DNA of 64,000 nt. It comes from Casuarina equisetifolia. Lineage: Eukaryota; Streptophyta; Magnoliopsida; Fagales; Casuarinaceae. Below are positions 23,040 through 35,520 of this stretch, one piece after another. Location: contig CM052355.1 of NCBI GenBank assembly GCA_028551475.1, forward strand, positions 25,137,580 to 25,201,579, written 5' to 3'. A model generated the notes under the pieces. The model searched no databases and had not been told where the DNA came from. It worked only from the letters and a program-made list of their open reading frames with translations. A program made the position numbers and the translations under genes. Position 1 is the first letter of the stretch, and every line of letters begins with the position of its first letter.

Positions 23040-23937
23040 TTAGTTTTGAGGCTTGACTTCGGTTTCCGCATCAGGAGCTTCACCCGCATAAGAGCAGCAC
23101 CTTCCGCAGCCCCTTCCATAGTAACCCCTACGACAGCATCCATGGTAGCAGCGCCCTCCACCACCATATCCACCTCGGCCGCCATGACCTCCACCGCCAT
23201 ACCCACCGTTGCCACCAGGGTATCCTCCATTTCCACCACCAGGGTATCCTCCATTTCCACCGCCAGGGTATCCTCCACCGTATTTGGCATCATCTACTTC
23301 ATTGGCCTCTTTGGTGGCCTCCACTGCACGTGCGATGAACCTGTTAGTATAATCCAAGTGCCTCGTTGAGGCATCCTTGGCAATAGTAAACACCTATCTT
23401 GAAGAACAATTTACAGTGACGAAACTGTGTTTATAGTACTGCAATAGAAACAACTTGAGCTGGTGCTGCAGTAAAAATGCTTTAGCTCGGCTAGAACCGA
23501 GGCAGTTTGGGGCCAAACAGGTCCAGGTTCAAGACACCAAAATCCACTCACCCCTTTTGCCCTTAGGAAAGAAAAAAATAATAATAAAAAAAAGGAAAAA
23601 AGAAGAAAAGACATGCTACTAATTATACGCTTATGCCACCCTGCATTTATCTATTCAATTCTGTGCTCCTATTGCACGTTTCAGAAGACTCTGCTTATCT
23701 ATTTGTTGCAAGTGTTCACCATAACAAAAAGAAAAATTACGTTCCTGCAACACGAAAACTAACAGGAGATTTGTAACCAAGGAACAAAGTTTACGACGGA
23801 TGCAAGGATTTGGATCCCAACGAACCGTTTTTCTGGTCAGAAGAAGTCTCAGCCAGGTCCCTCGCTGCCACCTCGGAGGAGATGAGAAGAGCAAGGACCG
23901 CTAAAAGACCTAGCAAAAGAAAAGCCCTAGAACCCAT
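23040..23937 (-). CDS. GRP-A: secreted glycine-rich protein with Cys-rich C-terminus
   Basis: Minus strand, two exons: 23826..23937 and 23040..23323, intron 23324..23825 with GT/AG borders. They join in frame to 131 residues. Residues 1 to 25 form a hydrophobic signal peptide, so the product is predicted to be secreted to the cell wall or apoplast. Residues 26 to 52 are acidic and polar. Residues 53 to 94 are a Gly-rich region built on GGYPGG and GGYGGGG repeats. The C-terminus has six Cys (96, 100, 101, 110, 113, 114) in a compact module. This is the layout of plant GRP proteins with a Cys-rich end (the group that includes Arabidopsis GRP3, reported to bind wall-associated kinase WAK1). Role in wall structure or receptor binding is inferred from family. 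The start codon is the only one giving a signal peptide, and a TATA box lies 73 bases upstream. Unlike GRP-C and GRP-D, all signals are intact. Confidence 0.9.
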
Positions 23938-24009
23938 TTTCTTAGCAAACAGAACTACAGAACGAAGAAAATATTTGAGAGTGATGAAAAAAACCTTCTG
24001 CCTGTTCTT

Positions 24010-24017
24010 TATTTATA
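24010..24017 (-). promoter_or_regulatory. TATA box of GRP-A
   Basis: tataaata on the minus strand, 73 bases upstream of the GRP-A ATG. The same octamer sits at the equivalent place before GRP-C exon 1 (50343..50350) and before CRP-2 (39218..39225). Confidence 0.7.
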
Positions 24018-24059
24018 GGCTAGTAAAGAGAGCACACGAAGCCATTAATTAGGAAGCTT

Positions 24060-25448
24060 CCGCTGCAGTTGGTGGTTGGGTAGTCCATTTGATCTTATCT
24101 CATCTATAATACGTTACCTGTTTCAACTATGAAGTTATAGTAGTCCAAGTTGTATGCTTGCCTTCTGTCCTATCATGAATCAGATGTAGATCCAAGTTGA
24201 TAGTAAACAATTTAAACGTTAAGTATTTGGAACAAGAGTCCCTTCCCATTCAGTGCAGATCCATTGCATAGAATCAGAAGTCAAGTATTCTTCTTTCCTT
24301 TCTGTTAGGATTAATTTTCGTTAATTTGCTCGTTGGATTCTCTGATAATATTTTGTGTAGTGGCTAGCTGTGTTGTTTTGCTTGATAACTTAGGTCGTAG
24401 GTTTGTTTTATCCTGTTTCCGACCGAAGTTTTGGAGGAATGTATGGAAGTTGAATAGCTTTTAGGGCGGGTTTGCTCTCTCTTTTTTGTGGGAGCTTAGG
24501 AAGCCATTCCCTTTACTAATCCTGTGTAAAGGAGTTGGTAAGTTCTAGATTTGGCTCTATTTGCAACCTTATTATCTCAATTCGTTTGGTCATCGATCAT
24601 TTATTATTAAGTGAATATAGATACTTTGCCGAAAGGTCTTCTATAGAAATTTTTGACTTTCAAAGGTTGATATATATATATCATATTCAAGGATTCATTA
24701 TTTGCCTAGCGTTTAAACAAGGTGATTTGTTGACAACTGAAAGTAACATCTACGGTTTGTAGCTACAGAAGCAACCACAGGTGCTGCATGATTTAGTCGA
24801 TTTGTAGTAATGCATTACTCTTTCAGTCTCCCTCTTCCGTCTTCAGTTTGAATTTTCTGGCGGGGGTAAAGTTGTGAGTTCTCAAACTTTCCAAATTAAG
24901 TAAAGGGGATGAACTGGCAGTGATAACATCGCCTATCCAATCTAATTATTAGTTGTGGATGACTTATTGCTTGGTGGCTTGGATGCACTTTATTGTGGAT
25001 CTCTCTTTGACAGGACAGTTGCCGTGCAGACAAGCCAAGCGATCCAAAGAGTGGATTGAAGTCCTGGAAAAAACAATGCCAAAATATCCACGGAGATTGA
25101 CAGAATAGCGTCATGGATGACGCTAATAGAATGGCATTGTTGTTTATGGCGTCCTATCTCATTAACTACAGTGTGGACCAACATAGCACTTCGACAGGAA
25201 AATCTGTGCGACAGTCGAGGCAAAATGACAACTTGCATGTGATAATTGCATGGGAGGCATGGTTATTACTGACTCGGATTGCAGGATATCCTGCTTATTT
25301 CCCCAACTACTTCCCACGCGGCCATGTTCGCTCTAAAGAAGTTTGGGTTGCAATGGTCTTCTCCTCTGACTTGAAGGTATAAAATCATAGTTTCTCTTAA
25401 GAACTTATGGCATTTTCCCATATCTTTGATATGGCTTCCTGTCGATTC
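24060..25448. other. No gene seen
   Basis: Upstream region of GRP-A and left flank of a Copia insertion. Short open frames of about 70 to 90 codons around 24900..25380 overlap on both strands and match nothing I know. The stretch near 24185..24260 resembles 33670..33740 next to GRP-D, consistent with duplicated GRP promoters. Confidence 0.5.
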
Positions 25449-25972
25449 AATTGAAAAACAAGAATTAGATTAATTCTCGTTTTTCTCAAGAATACCGCAA
25501 GAAGACAAACCTAAACTTTGGAAAAGGATAATATGATTTCGATAAAATGGAAATATACAATGGATTCTAATTTATAGGTATCCTTAAAATGCAAATAAAA
25601 GGAAAGAACAATCATAAAACAATTTGACTTAATTTACATATCTGGGAAATGAATTATGATTGAAGGAGATCTTGAATGATTTTGGGATTTTTCCCAAATT
25701 CGATATTGACGTGGTTGGTGGCTTGATTTGATTTACCAATCTTGTGTGTTGATGATGATCGATTGTCCCTATGCTGGAAAAGGAAGTTTTTCGGTGATTG
25801 AATTTTGGCCAGGTGCATTTCATGAGGCTGGATGGTTTTGGTGAAGGAGATGTCACACTAGAGGTTTGCAATGCAGGGCTTACATGGATAGGGTTATCCA
25901 CGTGTTGCGTTCTAGTAGAGATGGGCACTGCCATGGCCATGTTGACATGGCATGTTGATGTGGGTTTTAATA
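25449..25972 (-). repeat. 3' LTR of Copia-1
   Basis: Direct repeat of 30166..30688, about 520 bases, differing at roughly 5 to 8 percent of sites by eye, mostly transitions. It is flanked on its internal side by a polypurine tract (C-run on the plus strand, 25973..25980). The five bases before it (gattc, 25444..25448) equal those after the other LTR. With these limits the element ends are TATT and AATT, not TG and CA; the limits could shift by about three bases. Confidence 0.85.
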
Positions 25973-26049
25973 CCCCCCCACAAGCAAATGGGTCGCATCG
26001 AACCATCAACTTGTTTTGTAAAATAGCAAAGAGAGAGGAAGAAAGACCT

Positions 26050-29000
26050 TTTGTAAAAATATTAGTGGGTTGATCCACAGAAGAAATAAATTGAATATGT
26101 AATTGGTAATTTTTGATACGCTCATGGATAAAATGAAAATCGATTTCCACATGTTTAGTATGAGCATGAAAAATAGGATTAGTGGAGAGATATAAAGTCG
26201 ATAAATTATCACACCATAAGGTAGGGGATGTAGGTGAGGTTTGGTTGAAATCACGAAAAAGAGCCTCTATTGAGATGAGCTCGACAACAGTGTCAACAAG
26301 AACTCCACTTCAGTGCTCGAGTGAGCAACTGTTTTTTGTTTGCGGGAACACTAGGAAATAATATTGGAACCAAGATAAATACAAAACCACTAGTGGATTT
26401 TTTATCATCACAATGGCTGGCCCAACTAGCATTAGAGTAGGCACGAAGTTGAGTGGTAGGAGATTTTGTAATATGTATGCCATAACAAGTGGTGTCCGTA
26501 AGAAAACGGAGAATGCATTTGACAAAGGTCCAATGAGTTGTTGTGGGAGCATGCATGTATTGACATGCAGTATTGACAGCATAAGTAATGTCTGGACGTG
26601 TAAGTGTAAGGTATTAAAGGGCATCGACAATACTACGATAGTGAGTAGGGTTAGAAAAAGGTTCGCCATCATTAATAGATGGGGGATAACTAGTAGTACA
26701 GGGAGTAGATGTAGCATGAGCGTTTCCCATGCTTGCTCGTTGAACAATATCTTGAGCAAATTTGGCTTGGTGAAGAAGGAGACCATGTTTAGTTGGTAAA
26801 GCCTTAATGCCAAGAAAATAGTGAAGATCATTGAGATCTTTGACATCGAACTCCCATTGAAGTTGCTCCAAGATATAATAAAGAGGAGCATCGAGGTTGC
26901 TAGTAAATAATATGTCATCAACATAGACAAGAATGAATACACTATATGTGGTAGTATGAAGAAAAAATAAGGAAAAGTTGGCTTGAGAAAGAAAAAAATC
27001 GATTTTTAACAAAAATTGAGTGATGCATTGATTCCACACACGTGGAGCCTGTTTTAATCCATAGAGAGAGTGTTGTAAGCGACAGACATAATGAGGATGA
27101 TGAGGGTCTTTGAAACCTTGAGATTGAGTTGTAAAGACTTGTTCATCCAGATAACCATGTAAGAAGACATTCTTAACATCAAGTTGACGAATGTTCTATC
27201 CATTGCTAAATGCAATTGAAAAAAAAGTTCAAATAGTAACAAGTTTGGCAACCAAACTAAATGTCTCAGTATAGTCTATACCTGGACGTTGATGAAGACC
27301 TTTCGCGACTAAGCGAGCTTTGTAGCGTTCAAGGGTGCCATCAGAGCGAAGTTTAATTTTATAGACCCATTTGTAATCAATGGGGATAATCTTCGCAAGA
27401 GGGGGTACAAGTTCCCATGTTTGATTCTTGAGTAAAACAATATATTCTTCTACCATTGCTTTACGCCATTCTAGAGAGGAAGAAGCCTCTGTAAAGCATG
27501 AGGGTTCCTTAGGAACCTTGGTGGTGGCAGTTAAGGCATATGTATGTTGTCTAGTTAAAGTTCTCTTGGCAATAGTCCCACCTTTTAACCTAATGGTCAT
27601 AGGATGAGTAATGGGAAGTGGTGGAGCATGAGGTGGTATGAAGGATGTGACCGAAACAGAATTGTGGTTAGAAGAGAGAGAACTAGAGGAGGCCATGGGG
27701 ATTAATGTAGGAGGTTCTGTGCATGAAACTTGTGGCCTAGAAGGATTGGGTAATGATATTTGTAGAGGAATATATGAGGCACTTAAGGAGTGCCTTGATG
27801 CAATAAAGTTCATGAATGGAAATTGGGATTCATCAAAATTTGCATAAGCTACAATAAAATATTCATTTGTTTGAAGGCAAAGACATCGATAGCCTTTGTA
27901 GCTTGGAGGATAACTCATAAAAACACATGGTCGAGATTGGGGTTGTAATTTGTGTTTATTATAAGGTCATAAATAAAGATAAACAAGACAACCATAAACT
28001 TGTAAGTGAAGAATAAAAGGGGGTTGATGGAAAATTAAATCCCATGGAGATTGATTTTGAATGATAGGGCTTGGAAGCCTATTAATGATGTGGACTGCAG
28101 TTTCAAAGGCAAGATCCCAATAACGAAGAGGAACATGGGCCTAATTAAGAAGAGAAAGGCCAGTTTTAACTATGTGTTTATGTTAACACTTGGCCGATCC
28201 ATTTTGAAACAAGGCGTAAGGACTTGATAAGCATTAGGAAATGCCTAGGTTGGATAAGAGATTTGTAAAATCTCAAGATGTGAACTTAGAGGCCCCATTA
28301 CATTGTATTGATTTTATTTTAGAATTGCATTGATTTTGTATAAGTAAACGAAATTTTTCAAAAATGGATAAAAATTGAGTCCGCGATTGGAAAGTGTAGA
28401 TCCACATGAATTTGGAATAATCGTCAATAAAGGCAATACAATATTTATTGCCTAAAGCGGATAGTAATGGGGCAAGTCTCCAAATGTCAAAATGAATTAA
28501 TTCAATTAGGCCCCGAGATATACTATGTGTTGGGGGATGTAGATGTTTCTTGCTTTTGCTAATTTGGCAAGCATCACATAATTAACAAAAAAAGCCTTCA
28601 AGCTTTATTTTATTATTTTGGAGCACTTTGGATACAATAGGGAGAGAGACATGCTCTAAATGTTGATGCCATTTTGTAGACATATTTAAATTAATATTAA
28701 ATTCACAGGGCCTATGCACCATTTTATTAGGTTGAAGGCAGTAGAGTCTATGTCTAAGTGGACCTTGGAGTAGAGTCCAGCCCGTAGAGAGATGTTGTAC
28801 CATACAAAAGTTAAGGTAAAAAATAAAGGCACAATTATTATCCCTAGTAAATTGTGAGACAGAATGTAAATTTTTTGAAATTTTTAGAACAACTAAAACA
28901 TTGAAAATATTTAAATTCATAGGGTTGGGAAAATTACCTATGTGGGTGATGGGGAGGCCCATTCCATCACCTACAATGACTTCATTTTCACCTTGGTAGG

Positions 29001-30108
29001 GTAGTAGGTGGTCCAAGCCCATGGGCTTGGGCGTCACGTGATTGGTGGCCCCAAAATCAGGGTACCAGTCCACTTCAGAGTGGACTGCTAAAGAGGGAGC
29101 AAAGTGGGCTCCATGGGATCCGTTTTGTACAGATTAGGCTAGACTGAGGGCCTGGTAAGTTGGGCCGGCATTTTGTGCGGGCTGATTGTAGTGGGCTCGA
29201 CAAGTGGTGGCCTAGTGACCAGTGCAGCGGTAGATCTGGCACTGAGGATGACGGTGATTATTGCCGTTAGTGGTGAAGCAGCCTCTAGTAGGCGGCAGAA
29301 AGGAGGAATTGTCTCCGGCAGGGGCAGTTCTCCACTAAACCTGGGTGTGGGTGTGGGTCTAAACCACGACCCGAGGGCGAGCCAGTGGATTATTAGCCAT
29401 GGAAAAGGCTATCGGCGGAGCACGGGATTGCTCCACTAGCTCTAATTGAGCCTTCTAGGTGAGAAGAAGACCCTGCAGATATTCTTTGGTGAGGCCGGAA
29501 GTCCGAGTATGGACTGAGATGGCGGTGACAAGCAATGCGTAGGGGGCTCTGAGTCCATGGAATAGGTGGGTGAGGTATTCATTGTCGGAAATAACCTCAC
29601 CGACACCACCAAGTTCATTGACTAGGGAGTTGATCTCCTAGAGGAATTTAAAGACTAATCGGTGGCCCTTTGTTATCGCCTAAAGTCACAGATGAAGGCT
29701 AGAGGCCCTAACACTGCTTTGAACGGCGAATTTTGCCGCAAAAGCTTTCCAAACATCAGAAGATGTTTCCAGTTTGGTCAGTTGACTAACGATTGCGTCA
29801 GAGCAGGTGTTGAGAAGCAATCCGAGGGCAGTTTGATCTCGTTTCAGCCATTCGAGATAATTTGGGTTGTTAACCTAAATGATTGAGCCCTCATCATTGG
29901 CTATGGTAGTGAATTGGGCAGATTTAAGGAGAGAGCCATCCACGATTGGCAGCAGTTCGGTGGCTTGGAGATACGGGAGGATGCGGGCTTTCCACACCAA
30001 ATAATTGGGGCCTTTGAGTTTAACGGAGGAGGTTGGAATGGTGATATTTCTGGATTGAACAGGTACAGTGGGTTAGGTGGGAACCAAATTGGTCTGTGTA
30101 GAGGCCAT
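26050..30108 (-). pseudogene. Copia-1 gag-pol, broken
   Basis: Start codon near 30106..30108 in the sequence MASTQTNLV. The gag (29100..30108) contains PNYLVWKARILPYL and an NPNYLEWLKRDQ block of the UBN2 family, and a defective zinc knuckle near 29200. The protease (about 29040..29073) reads WYPDFGATNH, where the family has D-T-G-A or D-S-G-A. The pre-integrase part ends near 28582. The integrase (27930..28580) is only recognisable in fragments. The reverse transcriptase (26614..27918) keeps KWVYKIKLRSDGTLERYKAR and the catalytic YVDD near 26920. RNase H (25980..26560) includes the SNASWASHCDDKKSTSG block. Internal stops at several places and loss of the protease motif make it non-functional. 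Confidence 0.88.
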
Positions 30109-30152
30109 CAGAAAAAAAAATGAAATAGGATTGATTTGGGCGGTGACCGAAT

Positions 30153-30165
30153 GCTCTAGATACCA
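30153..30165 (-). promoter_or_regulatory. Copia-1 primer-binding site
   Basis: On the minus strand tggtatctagagc follows the 5' LTR directly. It is the tRNA-iMet primer sequence with a small change, and confirms the orientation. Confidence 0.8.
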
Positions 30166-30688
30166 AATTGAAAAACAAGAATCAGATTAATTCTCATTTT
30201 TCTCAAGAATATTGCAAGAACACAAAACCTAAACTTTGGAAAAGGATAATATGATTTCGATAAAATGGAAATATACAATGGATTCTAATTTATAGGAATC
30301 CTTAAAATGAATAAAAGGAAAGAACAATCATAAAACAATTTGACGTAATTTACATATATGGGAAATGAATTATGATTGAAGGAGATCTTGGATGGTTTTG
30401 GGATTTTTCCCAAATTCGGTATTGACATGGTTGGTGGCTTGATTTGATTTACCAATCTTGTGTGTTGATGATGATCGATTGTCTTTGTGCTGGAAAAGGA
30501 AGTTTTTCGGTGACTGAATTCCAGCAGGGTGCATTTTGTGAGGCTGGATGGTTTTGGTGAAGGAGACGGCGTGCTGGAGTTTCACGATGCAGGGCTTATG
30601 TGGATAGGGTTATCCACGTGTCACGTTCTGGTAGAGATGGGCACTGCTGTGGCCATGTTGAAATGGCATGCTGATGTGGGTTTTAATA
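30166..30688 (-). repeat. 5' LTR of Copia-1
   Basis: Partner of 25449..25972; see that entry. Followed on its outer side by gattc (30689..30693). Confidence 0.85.
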
Positions 30689-30693
30689 GATTC

Positions 30694-30999
30694 CATGATT
30701 ATTATCGTGGAAATGAACAGTGTCTCCTTTCGATTGCGAGAAAAATTGTGTCTATGAGGCTAAGTGTAGACATCCTGGATATGACGGTCCAGAGTTGATG
30801 TAGTGGCCGTGGTGGGCATTAAAGAAAAGTTTGACACTTAGGCTATCGCCGTCGATCTCGTAATGGACCAAGTCGGTGGAGGTGCTTTGCAACAGCAAAT
30901 TGGACCAATGTCAAGATGACCATCTAAAGTAATGAGCTCTAGGAATTATTTTCTGTCAAAAAAGAGAGTAATTTGCCCTATGAATTAGACTTTAAGGTG
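30694..30999. other. No gene seen
   Basis: Right flank of Copia-1, continuous with 25443 before the insertion. No recognisable feature. Confidence 0.4.
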
Positions 31000-32350
31000 A
31001 CATTACTGATTAAACACTTATCATACATTGTTGCCTTTGATAAAAGTTTTAATATAACAGTTCATGTTCAGATGTGCACATGTACATGTGCACACATATA
31101 CATACACATATACATAGATATGTCTTTGCATCTTAAGCTTTTATTTTCCAAAATAAACATATAACAATTTAAGTATGTGTGAACTTTGAAGTTCTTACTA
31201 TCCATTTTATCTTAGATCATTTGTTGTTAATTTTATAAATTTCTTTAGACGTCTAAACTCCTTTAATTCTATATTTTTCTTAAAGTCTTATTGGATAATG
31301 TTTAGCAAAATAACCATAATATTTGCAATAGTTATAGTAAGTTATACATTTTGTATTTGAATTCTTATTCTGATAAAAGTTTGTAAACAATTTTTTTTCT
31401 TTTTTTTCTTTTTCTTACAACCTATTCCATCTTTATCATATGTATTCTACTATCAGATGATTGTTTCTCTAAAATATAGCTTCTATTTTTAAATTTTATT
31501 TATTAACAAGTTTAAGCCTTCTAACTTATTCCTTAAACTTTTTTAGTATTTAAGATTTATTTATGTTGTCAATTAAAGACTCTTTTTTATTTTTCAAATT
31601 TTCATTTTGTGATTTAAATATTTGCACCTTCTTTCCACATTATTGTATTTTAGATTCATTTTTTTTTGCCATAATTAAGCAAATCAATGAAAGCATTTTG
31701 AAGTTCAATCAATGAGAATTATCACTAGAGTACGAATTTCTTACCTTAAAGTCATCTTCTTTTGTTGTTACCATCAAGCATAGATTTATCATTTCTCCAC
31801 TCTTCTTATGGATGAGTCTTCATCATCCCATGCCCCTACTATTTCCTTTCTCTTATATTTAAGTTTTCTTTTCAAAAATTAGGGCAATCAATGTTTAAAT
31901 AACCAAGTTTTTCACATCTAAAACACAAATTATCTCTAGGACTAAACATTTCCCTTCTTTTAACACACGCCTTACTTTTATCCCTTTTCTTTCCTAAAAC
32001 TCTCCTAATAACATATCAAACTTATCATCTTCTTATCCATTAAAAGATCCATACTCTCCAGAAGTAGCTTTTAATGCAGTACTCTTTTGTTTTAGTTTTT
32101 CTTTCTCTTTTTCTCTCTAGTCATTTGGATTTCCGGATTTTTTTGGGGGATCCAAATAACTGTGTCAATGATTGCTTTCTTAGTACCCCAACTTTCAGGG
32201 AGATAGCCTATACTTTTCTTGATTAGTTCATCTTTCAGTTATATTTTCCATATTAGCTTCTATTCGGAAACTATTGTAGTAAGCTCATGGAACATTTCAC
32301 TTATTATTTCTATGTTTTTTTTTTTTTTTTTTTTATAAAAAATAGCTTAT
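31000..32350 (-). pseudogene. Copia gag fragment, copy 1
   Basis: On the minus strand, from about 32330 down, frames joined across stops show a UBN2-type gag (DELIKKSIGYLPESW, then IQMTREKE-like charged linker). Further down (about 31890..31930) there is a zinc knuckle, C-F-R-C-E-K-L-G-Y-x4-C, with Tyr in place of the usual His. A second, partly deleted copy of the whole segment lies at 34640..35520 in the same orientation. No LTR or pol was found attached. Low-complexity T-runs (31390..31410, 32313..32333) interrupt it. Confidence 0.6.
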
Positions 32351-33049
32351 AATCATTCATAAGCATAGTGATTTAAGATTGCTTAACTTTTTTAGTGTCC
32401 TCACATATAACGTCTACTTTATTTCAAATAATTTAACCGTTGAGATGTCAGAAATCACGATTTCTCGCCGATCATCCTTCCTCCCCAAAAATTTAGTCAA
32501 AGACTCCCCGAAATGGTGAAACAAATCTTCAAATGCAGGATTTGGTAGGAAACCCATTCTAATCCCTTTCCCCTAAACAGTGTCATTTGCAAAGCGGATA
32601 AAATAGATTGTGTTTATCCTTTGCCTTCCTATGTTTCATTCTCAAGTTAAAACGAACGTGTTTTACCTTATCAGTGCCTAAGACACGTAAATTCAATCAG
32701 CAATTTCACTTGTTAAAACCACGTTCTATCATAGCAGTTTTGATGCATTTAACGATAACGTTTGATTTCCTTTTCTTTTTACCTCCAAAGGCCCAAATTT
32801 TCTTCCTGAAATATAGATATTTCTCTTAGTTATATTTAAAAGACATTTTATCAGCTAATGATTTTTTTTTTTATAGTTTTTTACATACTTTTCATAGAGA
32901 AGGCATGATGCATATGCTGAATATTTGCTTTCTCATAGTATCATAAACTAAGATATTACCGTCCATCTACGAAATATTATCTTTCTTTTTTGATACAAAT
33001 TGTCTAAAACATTGACCTTAAAGATTATTCTTTGATATAAAATGCGTAG
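32351..33049. other. No gene seen
   Basis: AT-rich spacer; short open frames only. Confidence 0.4.
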
Positions 33050-33262
33050 ACAACCATGGATCATGATAAAGCATGAGAGAGGACATCGTGGATATCCACT
33101 CATGGTTTTATTTCTACATCTCATATAGTTTTACTCGCCATTACAACTGACTTAAGCACTATAATTAGATAATTATCTTGCTTAAAGTTTGAGGCTTTTC
33201 TTCGTTTTCCGCATTAGAAGCTTCAGACGCGGAGCGGCACCTTCTGGAGCCCCTTCGAAGGT
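33050..33262 (-). pseudogene. GRP-D: 3' stump of a GRP gene
   Basis: The minus strand from 33262 to 33170 encodes the last part of a GRP Cys-rich tail (a Cys-Arg-rich piece, then an acidic end with EKPQ before the stop), aligned with the last 30 codons of GRP-A. The 3' flank 33050..33180 also matches 22890..23039. Upstream of 33262 the Gly-rich region, intron and exon 1 are missing, although the sequence from 33665 again resembles the GRP-A upstream flank (24185). It is therefore a GRP paralog from which the body was deleted. Confidence 0.65.
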
Positions 33263-34639
33263 AATCTCATCTTATCTCTCAAATCCAGGTCTCTTTGTCC
33301 CTTCGTTGCTTCTAGTGCAAGTTGTCAGCTTGTCAGAAATTGCTAAGCACGAAGGGTCGCCAGCTGCAGCATTCAAGTGCTGAAGTCAGCTTGCACCAAC
33401 ATGGGCATTTTGTTTTTTTGTTTTTTTGTTTTTTTTGCAATTATTATTAATTTTTTTTAGTGCTGCACCGGCATGCTCTGCTGCCTGATCAATGTGAGCT
33501 TCAAGTCTAGACTCAATCATATCTGACATTAATGTTAGAGAAAGCAGGTTGAAAGTGTTCATGCATGCCATTATATTTTGTCAGAAGGAGTTTATTTTGT
33601 CACAACTCAGAAGTCAGGTTCACTTTTTCCTCAACCCGTACCATTTTTAAGTCTGAACCTCCTAATTTAAGCTTATAAGGCTACGAAAGATCCAAGTTGA
33701 TGGCAAACAACTTCGTGGATAATAACTTGGAATAGTATTCCTAATAGTTTGTTAGGAAGCAAGTGTGCGATTCACATTCTTGGAATAGGTTGGCTTTGCT
33801 CTCCTAGTAATGATTGTAAGGATTCATAATCCAAGAACTTGTTTGCATTCATTTCTTATGGAGCAAGCTTCCTCTTATTTTAAAGCCAAATTAGAGTCAT
33901 TGATGAACTCATAAACAAGATTTTTACTTCTGTAAGCATACATTATATTTCTTTTATAAGAAAATTATATTTAATTTCTAAATAATACCCGTTTTGTAAA
34001 AAGAAAATTATAAATTTGAAGACAAATCCATTTCAAATTCTGATTTTTTTTTGCAATTCCTACTCTTTTGCTTGATTTGTTGCATCAAAGTAGGTTGTGA
34101 AAAAAAAGTAGGTTAAAAATGCTGTATGTCCTCACAAGTAAAATCTAATTGAAATAATTGAATTATTTATATGTCTACTAATATTTATAAATTCCTAAAA
34201 CTGGTCTTTTACAATCTAGTGAATAATGTATTTAAATGAAATTGTAGTTTAAAAATACCAAAAACCAAAAGATAAAATTTAGAGCTATTTAGCAAAAGAT
34301 GAGCTTTCTTTAAGAGAATAAGGTCACATATATTCCTTAAGAAAGAAATGGTATACCAATAAGTATGTATATTTGAAATTTTAAGGTATTTATTTGAAAT
34401 TTTAGTTTATTTATTTTTTAGTTTGCTCTATGATGTTCTGAGAGGAGCTCTTAATATTGCAATTGAGGACTTTTTAAGAATTTAGTTGTGATGTGGGAGC
34501 AACTATGTCAGCTCAAGCTAATAGCCTAGCCTATCTGTTGAATGTCTTAGTAAGAATATATTTGTGCCACAACGTGATTCAATGGGTCCAAGAAACTTAA
34601 ACTTAAAGTTATTCTAGGTACGAGTCATGTTTTAATGGT
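33263..34639. other. No gene seen
   Basis: Deleted interior and upstream flank of GRP-D, then AT-rich spacer. The segment 33665..33740 resembles the GRP-A upstream region at 24185..24260. Confidence 0.45.
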
Positions 34640-35520
34640 GATAAGATGGCAACGTTGATTAAACACTTATCATGTAGTGTTGTCTTTGATAAAAGTTTTA
34701 ATAAGAGTTCATGTTAAGATGTGTGCATATGCATGTACACACATATGTACTCTATTGTAAAGTGATTATTTTCTCTAAAATGTAGCTTCCATTTGTAAAC
34801 TTTTTTATTAACTTGTTCCTTAAACTTTTTTGCTATTTAAGATTTATTTACATTGTCAATTAAAAACTCTTTAGTTTTCAAATTTTCATTTTGTGATTTA
34901 AAAATTTACACCTCTTTTCACATTATTGTATTTTAGATTCATTTTTTTCCCATAATTAAGTGAGTCAATGAAAGCATCTTGAAGTTCAATCAATGAGAAT
35001 TATCAAGAGTAAGAATTTCTTACCTTAAAGTCATCTTCTTTTGTTGCTGCCATTAAGTATAGAATTATCATTTCTTCGCGCTTCCCATGGATGAGTCTTC
35101 ATCATCTTGTGTTCCTGCTATTTCCTTTTTCTTATATTTAAGTTCTCTCTTTTTAAAATTAGGGGAATCAATATTTACATAGCCATGTCCATCAAAAGAT
35201 CCATACTCTCTACAAGTAGCTTTTAGTGCAGTAATTATTATTATTATTATTTTAAAAATTTTCTTTCTCTTTTCTCTCTCTAGCCATTTGGATGTCCTGA
35301 ATTTTTGAGGGATCAGAATAACTGTGTCAGTGGTTGATTTCTTTGTACCCAGCTTTCAAGGAGATAGCCTATAATTTTCTTGATTAGTTCATCATTTAGT
35401 TATATTTTCCATATTCGCTTCAATTCAGAAACTGTTGTAGTAAACTTATGGAACATTTCACTTATTATTTCTATGCTTTTTATAAGGAATAGCTTATAAT
35501 CATTCACAAGCAGTTGGCAA
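34640..35520 (-). pseudogene. Copia gag fragment, copy 2
   Basis: A direct repeat of 31000..32350 with a large internal deletion (the counterpart of about 31120..31430) and loss of the zinc-knuckle section. It retains the CA/TG-rich tract at 34715..34750 and the gag block at 35280..35520. It shares the class of the first copy. Confidence 0.6.

Larger units (their letters stand above)
25449..30688 (-). mobile_element. Copia-1: complete two-LTR Ty1/Copia retrotransposon, inactive
   Basis: An element of 5240 bases on the minus strand. Order on that strand: 5' LTR (30166..30688), primer-binding site (30153..30165), gag, protease, integrase, reverse transcriptase, RNase H, polypurine tract, 3' LTR (25449..25972). 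Flanking five-base repeats gattc lie at 25444..25448 and 30689..30693. Gag and pol are broken by several stops. LTR divergence indicates an insertion old enough for many C-to-T changes. It lies between GRP-A and the GRP-D remnant, outside both duplicated units. Confidence 0.92.

Noticed and set aside
23046..23369. Plus-strand frame of 107 codons overlapping GRP-A
   Set aside because: Shadow of the Gly-rich exon; Ser/Thr/Ala-rich low-complexity translation on the wrong strand.
24896..25382. Possible gene upstream of Copia-1
   Set aside because: Short overlapping frames on both strands, no splice-consistent extension and no known domain.
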